Positions 24,704-31,680 of a DNA stretch of 64,000 nt are shown piece after piece (the first letter of the stretch is position 1; every line of letters starts with the position of its first letter). The position numbers were made by a program, and so were the translations under genes. The notes beneath the pieces were generated by a model. That model searched no databases, was not told the origin of the DNA, and worked only from the letters and a program-made list of their open reading frames with translations. The stretch is taken from contig JAHCIA010000001.1 of assembly GCA_026129465.1 (NCBI GenBank), positions 1,311,964 to 1,375,963 of the forward strand, written 5' to 3'. The DNA comes from Flavobacteriales bacterium. GTDB taxonomy: Bacteria; Bacteroidota; Bacteroidia; Flavobacteriales_F; PHOS-HE28.

Positions 24704-25672
24704 TCAGCTACCGCCACCGGTTTGCTTGATGCCGTAGGTGAATGAGCAGATATGCCAATTGTCACCACCACCAGACTCCCAGCCTACCGTGGCAGCATAG
24801 GGCGTCTTGCTCGGACAATGCTCCGCTTTGATCCACATCAACGCATCGTAAGTGCCTTGGGTGTGGTAACTCATGTCGTCCGTGAGCAGGCAGGTGCTGC
24901 AACTGCTACCACCGCATATGTAGGTCCAATAGTCCTGATTGGATTTGCCGGAGGTATTGTTGGGGTTGTAGAACTCAGACCAGTGATAGTTCTTGGTCGT
25001 TATGTCTGTAGCGTACTGGGTAATAAACCATGTCTCCACGTTGGTCCAATAGTCTTCCGGCCCCATGGACACCGCCACCGCTGAATTGACGCGGTACTGG
25101 ATGTGAGCATGCGCGCACATATCACTGTAAACCTGGTTGGGGCCGCAATTGCATCCACCCGATCCACCCCACAGCCAGGCATCGTTCTCTCCGAAAGTGG
25201 TGTTCAAGGTCTTGCCATAGCCTGAACCGACCAGGTACCGGACCTCAAGGCGCAACTCGTTCTCTGATGACTTGGCCAGCACATCCACGATGGCCACGTG
25301 TTGGGCATCGTCCACATTCACCTCGGCCAATGATACGCTCAACGCGTTGAAGGCCTCATACACCTCTGCGACCGCGATACCTGCCGGTCCTCTTGGGACC
25401 GTGACCACAGTGCTGTCCATGAGCAGATCAACACATGGTAACCAAGCTTTGGCCACGCTGTAATTCAATGCTGCTTCCACATACCATTCGGCGCTGTCCG
25501 CCGTCATGGCCGCCGCCATCTTGTTGGGATCGCTGCCACGAGCCTGAGCGATGAAGGCCTGTACACGTGTTGTCACGTTGCTTGAAGCCATCGCAGCATC
25601 AGCAGAAATAGGGCTTGGAATGGTATCCTTCCGGCAAGCCACAAGCACAACAGCGGCCAACAAGGCCACCAT
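24704..25672 (-). CDS. lipoprotein of unknown function, partner of the T9SS gene
   Basis: From ATG 25672 the product is 322 residues with a lipoprotein signal (MVALLAAVVLVACRKD, lipobox LVAC, Cys13). The mature protein has an N-terminal helical part (RVQAFIAQARGSDPNKMAAAMTADSAEWYVEAALN) and a Trp/Cys/Gly-rich C-terminal half (GGSGGCNCGPNQ, GGSSCSTCLL, WHICSF) with at least seven Cys, suggesting disulfides. A start at 25729 would add MNTQHPTPNTQHP..., encoded by a perfect heptamer tandem repeat; I prefer 25672 because it gives a normal lipoprotein signal, but the longer form is possible. Not a family I recognise. GC is low compared with neighbours. Confidence 0.65.
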   Translation of the reverse strand: MVALLAAVVLVACRKDTIPSPISADAAMASSNVTTRVQAFIAQARGSDPNKMAAAMTADSAEWYVEAALNYSVAKAWLPCVDLLMDSTVVTVPRGPAGIAVAEVYEAFNALSVSLAEVNVDDAQHVAIVDVLAKSSENELRLEVRYLVGSGYGKTLNTTFGENDAWLWGGSGGCNCGPNQVYSDMCAHAHIQYRVNSAVAVSMGPEDYWTNVETWFITQYATDITTKNYHWSEFYNPNNTSGKSNQDYWTYICGGSSCSTCLLTDDMSYHTQGTYDALMWIKAEHCPSKTPYAATVGWESGGGDNWHICSFTYGIKQTGGGS

Positions 25673-25691
25673 GCACGAACCAAGCACCAAA

Positions 25692-25726
25692 GGGTGTTGG
25701 GTGTTGGGTGTTGGGTGTTGGGTGTT
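25692..25726. repeat. five perfect GGGTGTT heptamer repeats at the 5' end of the lipoprotein gene
   Basis: GGGTGTT is repeated five times without error (25692-25726), directly followed by CAT, the minus-strand ATG at 25729. A unit of seven is not a multiple of three, so a change in copy number would shift the frame between ATG 25729 and the body of the gene, or change the leader length if ATG 25672 is used. Confidence 0.9.
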
Positions 25727-25908
25727 CATGATCGAAAGAATTGGAATTTACAATGTATAACACTACACGGCCTATGCCCAAGGATCGTGGAAAACTTCAC
25801 ATGCCGTATACCCCTCACCACAGATCAATGTCGCTCAACGCCATCACATACCCCGACCATCCACGCCGCGCATCGGTTCATCGGGAATGGTCTGAATGCG
25901 GAATTCGC

Positions 25909-26736
25909 TCAGAACGCCAGCCTCCCCTGCTGCTCCATGGCCAGGCGCAGCTGGCCCACTTCCTTGCGCAGCTCCACCACGCTGCGGGCCAGTTCGTCGC
26001 GGCTCATGTTGGGCTCGGGCAGTTCGGCGCTGATGAAGTGCACGAACTTCCAGATCTCCAGGATGCTGCCCACGGCCACCTCATAGGGCGCGTAGAGCGG
26101 ATTGGTGCTGCACAGCAGCAGGTTGCCCTTCTCCTTGAGCTGGTTGTAGAGCACCTTGAAGACGATGCCCTCGTCCTTGGTGACCACGATGTAGGGCTGG
26201 CCGTCGCGGATGGTCTGCCAGTTCTGCACGTACTCGCCCGTGACCCAGGAGCCATCGCTCACGGGCGGCATGCTGTCGCCGCTGATCTGGAAGGTGCGGT
26301 ACTTCCGGTCGCGGCTGAGGAAGGGCATCTGGAAGGTGGGCAGGATGCTGATGTACTCCGGATCGGCATAGCCGGCGGCGTATCCGGCCTTGGCCTTCTC
26401 GGGCACCAGTTCCACGTTCTCGCGGTCCTCACTGTTGACGGTGGTGGCCAGCACGCGCAGGCGGCGGCCGCTGAGGTCCACATCGCCGCCACGCTCCAGA
26501 ATGCCGAGCTGGCTTTCGCCCAGGGCTGTCAGGTCGTCCTTCAGCAGGCGATCGATGTTGACCTTGTAGTACTCGCTGATGCGGATGAGCAGGTCGAAGG
26601 GCGGTTCGGCGCTGCCGTTCTCGTAGCCGCTGTAGCTGGAGCGCTTGATGTCCAGGCCTGCGGCGACCTCCTCTTGCGAACGCCCACGGCGCTGGCGGAG
26701 AAGCTTGATGTTGGGACCGAAGAGGGGGTTGGCCAT
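25909..26736 (-). CDS. XRE/S24 LexA-like self-cleaving repressor
   Basis: 275 residues: an N-terminal HTH_XRE domain (about 8-65, NIKLLRQRRGRSQEEVAAGLDIKRSSYSGYENG with split below 20 in family terms) and a C-terminal LexA/S24 peptidase domain. The Ser-Lys dyad is visible as Ser155 in ISGDSMPP and Lys194 in IVFKVLY, and a likely Ala117-Gly118 cleavage site lies in KAKAGYAAGY. A C-terminal helix (residues 245-270) may help dimerisation. Proteins of this build are repressors relieved by RecA-stimulated self-cleavage, as in phages and SOS-type circuits. Next to two ORF6N genes and a Y-family polymerase. Its last nine codons form the 27-bp direct repeat. Confidence 0.88.
   Translation of the reverse strand: MANPLFGPNIKLLRQRRGRSQEEVAAGLDIKRSSYSGYENGSAEPPFDLLIRISEYYKVNIDRLLKDDLTALGESQLGILERGGDVDLSGRRLRVLATTVNSEDRENVELVPEKAKAGYAAGYADPEYISILPTFQMPFLSRDRKYRTFQISGDSMPPVSDGSWVTGEYVQNWQTIRDGQPYIVVTKDEGIVFKVLYNQLKEKGNLLLCSTNPLYAPYEVAVGSILEIWKFVHFISAELPEPNMSRDELARSVVELRKEVGQLRLAMEQQGRLAF
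25913..25939. repeat. 27-bp direct repeat, right copy (3' end of XRE/S24 gene)
   Basis: Covers the last coding bases of the repressor gene, just before its stop. Identical to 23135-23161. A direct repeat at the 3' end of a gene that keeps the gene intact is the pattern left by site-specific integration or by a segmental duplication. Confidence 0.8.
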
Positions 26737-26792
26737 GGGAAGAGTGTCTTATGAAGGTTGACGGCTGACAGTTGCTTGGATGCGGGTGCGGG

Positions 26793-27368
26793 TCATGGGT
26801 CGTTGCGCTTGTAGCCGAGGGGGCGGCGCGGTGGTGCGGGCCGCTCGGTGAGCTCACGAAGGGCGCGCAGGATGGCGGCGATGTCCACATCGTGGCCATC
26901 GGCACGGGTCTCCAGCTGCTCCAGCTTGCGAAGAAGTTCCTGTTGGGTGAGCAGCACTTCGCGCATCCGCGTGAAGACGCGCATGATGTGGATGTTGACC
27001 AAGATGGCCTGCTCACTGTTCAGCACGCTGGAGAGCATGGCCACACCTTGCTCGGTGAAGGCCATGGGTGCATAACGCAACCCCATCCAGTCACCGGAAT
27101 TGGAGGTGACAAATTGGCCCCTCCAATCATCGAACTCCTCCCTGGTCAGCTCGAACATGAAGTCCTCCGGGAAGCGGGTGCTGTTGCGCCGCACCTGGCG
27201 CTTGAGGTGTTTGGTCTCCACACCGTAGAGCTCGGCGAGGTCGCGGTCCAGCATCACCTTCTGGCCACGGATCACATGGATGCGGCCGGTGATGGCGGCA
27301 TCGGGCGGGGCCACGGCGGTGTAGCGGGCGGGCGGCTCCTGGAGCAGAGTATCCGGGGCGGCGTTCAT
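26793..27368 (-). CDS. ORF6N domain-containing protein (second gene of pair)
   Basis: 191 residues. The ORF6N domain fills about residues 25-115: IHVIRGQKVMLDRDLAELYGVETKHLKRQVRRN is its usual core, followed by RFPEDFMFELTREEF and FTEQGVAMLSSVLNSEQAILVNI. A C-terminal coiled region (LLTQQELLRKLEQLE) follows. ORF6N proteins come from phage and mobile-element antirepressor-like families (KilA-N relatives) and are thought to bind DNA. Its start overlaps the stop of the paralogous gene upstream (ATGA at 27365-27368), so the pair is translationally coupled. Confidence 0.88.
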   Translation of the reverse strand: MNAAPDTLLQEPPARYTAVAPPDAAITGRIHVIRGQKVMLDRDLAELYGVETKHLKRQVRRNSTRFPEDFMFELTREEFDDWRGQFVTSNSGDWMGLRYAPMAFTEQGVAMLSSVLNSEQAILVNIHIMRVFTRMREVLLTQQELLRKLEQLETRADGHDVDIAAILRALRELTERPAPPRRPLGYKRNDP

Positions 27369-27985
27369 GCTTCGTCGGGTTTGAAGCCGATGCGCTTGCG
27401 CGGCTCGGAGGGTGGGGCCAGTAGTTGCTTGAGGTAGTCGAAGAGCACCTGGATGCCGGCGCCGTGCTCCCCCACCCTGCGCTCCAGTTGCTCCAGGCGC
27501 AGGAGGATGTCCTTGTGGGCGAGCATCACCTCGCGCATGCGCACGAAGAGGTCGATGATGCGGATGCTGACGGCGATGGCCCGCTCGCTGCGGAGCACGT
27601 TGGCCAGCATGAGGATGCCATGCTCGGTGAAGGCGAAGGGCGGGTACTTGCCGTGCTCGCCCTGCTTTAAGGTCACAATTTGTGATCTTAAAGCGTGGTC
27701 CTCCTCCAAGGTGAGCTCGAACATGAAGGTCTCGGGGAAGCGGTCCATGTTGCGGCGCACGGCCTGCTTGAGCACACGCACTTCCACACCATAGAGTTCG
27801 GCGAGGTCGCGGTCCAGCATGACGCGCTGGCCGCGGATGACATGGAGCTGGCCGAGGAGTTGCTCATCGGTGGGCACCGGGATGCCGTAATCGGCTGGTG
27901 GTTCCGCCACTACCAGATGCTCCAAGGGCAGGAGGTCCGTGTGGGGGGACTTGCGGAGGATGTTGACTGCCAGGGTTCCCATCAT
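27365..27985 (-). CDS. ORF6N domain-containing protein (first gene of pair)
   Basis: 206 residues with the ORF6N core LHVIRGQRVMLDRDLAELYGVEVRVLKQAVRRN at about 45-78, RFPETFMFELTLEE, and FTEHGILMLANVLRSERAI, then a coiled C-terminal part (LLRLEQLERRVGEHGAGIQVL). Homologous to the following gene along its length; the pair looks like a local duplication that has diverged. Two adjacent ATG codons (27985 and 27982) could serve as start. Upstream is a perfect TAnnTTTG promoter enclosed by an inverted repeat, so expression is probably controlled by a repressor, either the pair itself or the nearby XRE/S24 protein. Confidence 0.88.
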   Translation of the reverse strand: MMGTLAVNILRKSPHTDLLPLEHLVVAEPPADYGIPVPTDEQLLGQLHVIRGQRVMLDRDLAELYGVEVRVLKQAVRRNMDRFPETFMFELTLEEDHALRSQIVTLKQGEHGKYPPFAFTEHGILMLANVLRSERAIAVSIRIIDLFVRMREVMLAHKDILLRLEQLERRVGEHGAGIQVLFDYLKQLLAPPSEPRKRIGFKPDEA

Positions 27986-27999
27986 ATCGCTGATCAGTT

Positions 28000-28039
28000 A
28001 TCCGACGGACAAATGTAATGACTAAATTGTCGGATGCAA
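28000..28039 (-). promoter_or_regulatory. promoter and candidate operator of the ORF6N pair
   Basis: On the minus strand TTG (28039-28037), a 19-bp spacer and TACATTTG (28017-28010) match the Bacteroidota -33/-7 pattern exactly, with the -7 box 24 nt before the start at 27985. An inverted repeat ATCCGAC (28000-28006) and GTCGGAT (28029-28035), 22 bp apart, encloses the -7 box, as expected for an operator. Further GAC..GTC half-sites follow (28019-28031 and 28043-28056). Confidence 0.6.
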
Positions 28040-28082
28040 TATGACGAGTAAACTGTCAATACAGGAGCGCGGATGAAGGGCG

Positions 28083-28113
28083 GATCAGAAGATCAGATGA
28101 TCAGACGATCAGA
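28083..28113. repeat. GATCAGA repeated four times with 8-bp period
   Basis: GATCAGA starts at 28083, 28091, 28099 and 28107. The unit contains the GATC palindrome. It lies between the ORF6N promoter and the structured element upstream of the polymerase gene. Function unknown; could be binding sites or a slipped-strand tract. Confidence 0.75.
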
Positions 28114-28194
28114 TAATGGGAATGCCTCCCGCCGAGGGCATGCTCTACCTCTGACAGATGCACCTGTAGCGCCGGGCGAACGTATGGGTGATGA

Positions 28195-28350
28195 ACGAGG
28201 CTGCGCGCCCGGGATAGCAGCGGCGGCGCCCGGCCCGCTGGGCCTTGCGGAGGCGTGCTGCGAGGAGGCCCCGAGGAACGAGGGGACCCCGGAGCGCCGC
28301 CACCGCAGGCCTGGCAGGACGGGACCAAAGCGGATAGCCCGTGAGGCGCC
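28195..28350 (+). other. GC-rich structured intergenic element, copy 1
   Basis: Fills most of the 410-bp gap between the ORF6N promoter and the polymerase gene. It begins GCGCGCCCGGGATAGCAGCGG (shortened: CGGGATAGCAGCGG at 28210-28223) and ends GCGGATAGCCCGTGAGG (28330-28346), with several internal GC hairpins (for example CCCGGCCCGCTGGGCC). I recall this 5' GGGATAGCAGCGG / 3' GCGGATAGCCCG frame from many flavobacterial intergenic regions. A reverse-oriented relative lies at 30411-30595. No credible protein is encoded. After it come three CCTTCACCG units (28352-28390) before the polymerase start. Confidence 0.45.
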
Positions 28351-28395
28351 CCCTTCACCGCCTTCACCGCCCTCCCCCCCTTCACCGCATTCCTG

Positions 28396-29613
28396 ATGGA
28401 ACGCACCATCCTACATCTGGACCTCAACACCTTCTTCGTTTCGGTGGAGCGCCTGCGCGAGCCGAAGCTGAACGGCCGACCGGTGTTGATCGGTGCCGAT
28501 AGCGACCGCGGGGTGGTGGCCAGCTGCAGCTACGAGGCGCGGGCCTTCGGGGTGCGCAGCGCGATGCCGATGAAGATGGCCAAGCAGCTATGCCCGGAGG
28601 CGATCATCCTGCGGGGCGATAGTGGCGCGTACCTGAAGAAGAGCGATGAGGTGACGGAGATCATCCGCGCGAACGTGCCGCTGTTCGAGAAGAGCAGCGT
28701 GGACGAGTTCTACGTGGACCTGAGCGGTACCGATAAGTTCCACGGCAGTCGCAAGCTGGCGGTGGAGCTGCGGCAGAAGATCATCAAGGACAGCGGGCTG
28801 CCGAATTCGTTCGGGCTTAGCATCAATAAGACGGTGAGCAAGGTGGCCACCGGTGAGGCGAAACAAGGCGCGGGTGAATGGTATGTGGAGCGCGGCACGG
28901 AGAAACCCTTCCTGGCGCCGATGCCCATTGAGCGGATCCCCGGCGTGGGCGAGAAGACGGCGCACCTGTTGCGCAGCATGGGCGTGGCGAAGATCCATAC
29001 GTTGCAGGAGCTGCAGGTGGACCTGATGCAGCGGTTGTTGGGCGAGCACGGCCCTGTGCTGTGGCGCAAGGCGAACGGTATTGATGATAGTCCGGTGATC
29101 GCGTGGCACGAGCGCAAGAGCATAAGCACCGAACGCACTTTTGAGCGCGACACGATCGATGTGGTGAAACTGAAAGGGCTGCTCACCGCCATGGCCGAGA
29201 GCCTCGCCTTCCAACTGCGCAAGGGCGACAAGCTCACCAGTTGCATCGCGGTGAAGATCCGTTATGCCGATTTCAATACGCACACCAAACAGATCCGCAT
29301 CGGTTACACGGCCTGCGACCACATCATACTACCCGCGGTACACGACCTGTTCCGCGCGCTGTACGACCGGCGCCAACGGATCCGCTTGATCGGCGTGCGC
29401 TTCAGTCACCTGGTGGGCGGTGGGCACCAGATGGATGCCTTCACCGATACACAGGAGGCCATGAACCTGTACCAAGCGATGGACAAGATCCGCAAGCGTT
29501 TCGGCGACCGCACCGTGATGCGCGCGGCGGGTATGGATGCGAAGAGCATCGGGCGGATGGACAATCCGTTCGATGGGCAGGCGCCGGTGTTGTTGGCGAA
29601 CAGGAGGAGCTAG
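28396..29613 (+). CDS. dinB: Y-family DNA polymerase (DNA polymerase IV)
   Basis: A 405-residue translesion polymerase. Metal-binding residues are Asp9 in HLDLNTFF and Asp103-Glu104 in SSVDEFYVDLSG, at the same numbers as in E. coli Pol IV; the helix-hairpin-helix IERIPGVGEKTAHLLRSMGV and the little-finger domain follow. The C-terminus has no obvious beta-clamp motif such as QxxLF; the protein ends VLLANRRS. Located beside an S24 repressor and ORF6N genes, so damage-inducible control is plausible. No clear TAnnTTTG box directly before the ATG; the structured element and CCTTCACCG repeats precede it. Confidence 0.93.
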   Translation: MERTILHLDLNTFFVSVERLREPKLNGRPVLIGADSDRGVVASCSYEARAFGVRSAMPMKMAKQLCPEAIILRGDSGAYLKKSDEVTEIIRANVPLFEKSSVDEFYVDLSGTDKFHGSRKLAVELRQKIIKDSGLPNSFGLSINKTVSKVATGEAKQGAGEWYVERGTEKPFLAPMPIERIPGVGEKTAHLLRSMGVAKIHTLQELQVDLMQRLLGEHGPVLWRKANGIDDSPVIAWHERKSISTERTFERDTIDVVKLKGLLTAMAESLAFQLRKGDKLTSCIAVKIRYADFNTHTKQIRIGYTACDHIILPAVHDLFRALYDRRQRIRLIGVRFSHLVGGGHQMDAFTDTQEAMNLYQAMDKIRKRFGDRTVMRAAGMDAKSIGRMDNPFDGQAPVLLANRRS

Positions 29614-29742
29614 GCCAAGGGTAAGGCACAAATGCAATGGACAAGAATGGACACAAATGGACCTGGGCGGATGGTAGGCGGAGGCGGGTCCATTCCCGTC
29701 CATTAGAGTCCATTTTAAACAAACGAAACTACTTTTAGAACC

Positions 29743-30408
29743 ATGGGAAAGCCTACTCCAGAAAGCCCCAGCATCCTTCAACCCAGCGGCGGCTACGAGA
29801 AATTGGTGAGCTACCAAGTGGCCAAACTGCTCTACGCGGTGACCGTGCGTTTTGTGGACCGCTACATCCCGGCGGGCAGCCGCACGGCGGACCAGATGGA
29901 ACAGGCTGCGCGCAGCGGTGAGCGCAACATTGGCGAAGGAAGTAAGATCAGCGCCACCACCAAGAAATTGGAACTGAACCTGACCAGTGTGGCACGTGCC
30001 AGCATCGACGAATTACGAAAGGATTACGAGGCGTATTTGGAGCACCGCAAACTGCCGCTGTGGGTGCCCATGGACCCGCGCCGAAAAGAGTTGAGCAACG
30101 CGCGCTGCAAAGATGCCGACGAGGTGGCCCGATGGATACAGATGGTGTGGCTGCGCGAAAAAGACGAACGCCTACAAGCGGTTGAAGGACCACGGACCGC
30201 ACGCACGCCACGCACCGTGAAGGACCGTGCATACGCCGAACTGAGCGCGAACGTGGGACAGACACTGTGTAAGATCGCCATACACCTCCTGGACAAGCAA
30301 GTGAACAGCCAGGCCAGGGCCTTTGAGAAAGAGGGTGGATTCAGCGAACGGTTGCACAAGGTGCGCAGCGAGGCGAAGAGGCAGCAGCAGGCGAAAAGCG
30401 GGGCATAA
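29743..30408 (+). CDS. four helix bundle suffix-type protein (S23/IVP-related)
   Basis: 221 residues. The N-terminal half (YEKLVSYQVAKLLYAVTVRFVDRYIP, then QMEQAARSGERNIGEGSK and ELNLTSVARASIDELRKDYEAYL) is the four-helix-bundle family first known from proteins encoded by 23S rRNA intervening sequences and related to the Avd accessory protein of diversity-generating retroelements. The C-terminal half (ANVGQTLCKIAIHLLDKQV...) is a further helical region like the family's suffix domain. Function is unknown. No reverse transcriptase or rRNA lies nearby. Its 129-bp upstream gap carries a repeated ACAAATGGAC/ACAAGAATGGAC pattern (29636-29720). Confidence 0.75.
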   Translation: MGKPTPESPSILQPSGGYEKLVSYQVAKLLYAVTVRFVDRYIPAGSRTADQMEQAARSGERNIGEGSKISATTKKLELNLTSVARASIDELRKDYEAYLEHRKLPLWVPMDPRRKELSNARCKDADEVARWIQMVWLREKDERLQAVEGPRTARTPRTVKDRAYAELSANVGQTLCKIAIHLLDKQVNSQARAFEKEGGFSERLHKVRSEAKRQQQAKSGA

Positions 30409-30410
30409 AT

Positions 30411-30595
30411 GAGGGCGTGCCCCCCTTCCCTCCCAACGTCCAGCGCGCGGGGTCGGGTGCTGCGCTGTAGCTGCTTCGGCCCGGCCTGCATCCACGGCGC
30501 TACGGTGGCTTCCTTCGGTCGCCTCCTCGCTGCACGTGGCTGCACAGCCGCTCCTTCAGCAGGCTGCCGCTGCGCCCCCTCACGCGGGACCCACG
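30411..30595 (-). other. GC-rich structured intergenic element, copy 2 (reverse orientation)
   Basis: Read on the minus strand it starts CGCGTGAGGGGGCGCAGCGGCAG and ends in CAGCGCAGCACCCGACCCCGCG and GGGGGCACGCCC, the same frame (GGGxxxxCAGCGG at the 5' side, AGCxCCCGACCC at the 3' side) as the element at 28195-28350 but with a different internal insert (hairpins around CTGCACGTGGCTGCACAG). It lies downstream of the four-helix protein gene. I see no protein-coding potential. Confidence 0.4.
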
Positions 30596-30604
30596 TACAA
30601 CGAA

Positions 30605-30634
30605 AAGAGCCGTCCCTTGCAAGGAACGGCTCTT
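30605..30634 (-). terminator. rho-independent-type terminator of the collagen-like lipoprotein gene
   Basis: AAGAGCCGT (30605-30613) and CCTT pair with AAGG and ACGGCTCTT (30626-30634), a 13-bp stem with one internal mismatch and a two-base loop. In the minus-strand direction the stem is followed by TTTTCG, as expected for a terminator just downstream of the stop at 30657. Confidence 0.8.
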
Positions 30635-30656
30635 CACGCTTATCAGGCCACCAGGC

Positions 30657-31127
30657 TTACTCCTCAAGCCCGAAGTAGTCCCGCACTTCGTCGTAGTTCG
30701 TAACGTCCACGCCGCTATCTGTGATCATCCCTGAACTGGCGATCGCGACGACTTTCCAAACGGTCACTTGCGATGGCGCAGCAGCAGAATTCACCTCGAT
30801 CTGAACCTGACCGGTACCATAGCCATAAAGCCATGTGACACCACTGATCGTCAACGGAATGGCCACCCACTGACTTCCAGATTGAAGATAAACAAGCACG
30901 GCACCAGTACTTGCGATGCCCGACGTAACAATCGGCACATTCCTGTTAATTGCATATCCACCACTGATCGAACTCCAATCTCCTGGGCTCGCACTAAATG
31001 TAAGCGACTGCACATTCGCATTTCCCTGCGGACCTTGAGGGCCAGCCGGCCCTTCCGGTCCTTCCTTGGTGCATGACGAGAGAAGTACTGCGCCACAGAA
31101 AAGCGCGATGGTCGATAGGGTTTTCAT
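30657..31127 (-). CDS. lipoprotein with short collagen-like repeat
   Basis: 156 residues: lipoprotein signal MKTLSTIALFCGAVLLSSC (Cys19), then TKEGPEGPAGPQGPQG, a short Gly-X-Y collagen-like stretch, then a beta-rich domain (about residues 40-156). This signal plus Gly-Pro-Xaa linker plus small beta domain build is frequent in Bacteroidota lipoproteins; the linker probably spaces the domain from the membrane. Codon use is lower in GC than for neighbours. Function unknown. A clear terminator follows. Confidence 0.75.
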   Translation of the reverse strand: MKTLSTIALFCGAVLLSSCTKEGPEGPAGPQGPQGNANVQSLTFSASPGDWSSISGGYAINRNVPIVTSGIASTGAVLVYLQSGSQWVAIPLTISGVTWLYGYGTGQVQIEVNSAAAPSQVTVWKVVAIASSGMITDSGVDVTNYDEVRDYFGLEE

Positions 31128-31239
31128 GGTGTTGGTCGGGGTATGTAATTCGCAACAGGTGCTGCGTTGCCGTCAAACATCGAAACCACATCACGTTGAA
31201 CGACCCATATGCACACGATAGAATATCCGGCATCGCTGA

Positions 31240-31247
31240 TAACTTAG
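31240..31247 (+). promoter_or_regulatory. candidate -7 box (TAACTTAG) of the HTH gene
   Basis: TAACTTAG lies 22 nt before ATG 31270 in the 142-bp AT-richer gap between divergent genes. Confidence 0.3.
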
Positions 31248-31269
31248 CAGCCCTACATCCATCAAGACC

Positions 31270-31680
31270 ATGCCGACCACCCCTTGGGCCAAGAAGCTGC
31301 GCCAACTCCGGGCCGTACACAACTACACCCAGGACTATGTGGCCAAGGAGCTCGGAATCCGCCAGAACAGCTACAGTCTTTATGAGACCGGCACGACCGA
31401 GCCCACTGAAGAACGGCTCGCACAGATCGCAGCCATCTACAGCATGTCACTGGACGAGCTGAAGGAGTGGCAACCGGGAGCTGTCAACCAGTCACACAAC
31501 AATGTGGCGAACGCATATACGACCATTGAGCATCAGCACGCATTCGATAAGGTTGTCCTGCAAGAATTGCTGGTACGATTGGACAGGCGTTCTGAGGAAT
31601 CCGAACGGCTGAATGCTGAGCTAATCCAAATGAACCAACGCTTGATGGGAATTCTTGAGCGCTTGGGCTTGGACCGATAG
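31270..31680 (+). CDS. XRE-family helix-turn-helix regulator
   Basis: 136 residues. The HTH_XRE domain occupies about residues 7-62 (KKLRQLRAVHNYTQDYVAKELGIRQNSYSLYETGTTEPTEERLAQIAAIYSMSLDELKEW), followed by a linker rich in Asn/Gln/His and a C-terminal coiled coil (LLVRLDRRSEESERLNAELIQMNQRLMGILERL) likely used for dimerisation. Bacteroidota-type transcriptional regulator of unknown target. Divergent from the lipoprotein gene. An in-frame Mrr endonuclease remnant follows immediately after its stop, so it may be what is left of a restriction-locus regulator, or merely a neighbour. Confidence 0.85.
   Translation: MPTTPWAKKLRQLRAVHNYTQDYVAKELGIRQNSYSLYETGTTEPTEERLAQIAAIYSMSLDELKEWQPGAVNQSHNNVANAYTTIEHQHAFDKVVLQELLVRLDRRSEESERLNAELIQMNQRLMGILERLGLDR

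Noticed and set aside
28073..28430. Short open frames on both strands between the ORF6N promoter and dinB
   Set aside because: Low-complexity Pro/Arg/Gly-rich products overlapping the structured element; no start signal.
29743..30408. Diversity-generating retroelement accessory gene (Avd)
   Set aside because: The four-helix family fits, but no reverse transcriptase or template/variable repeat pair is visible anywhere in the window.
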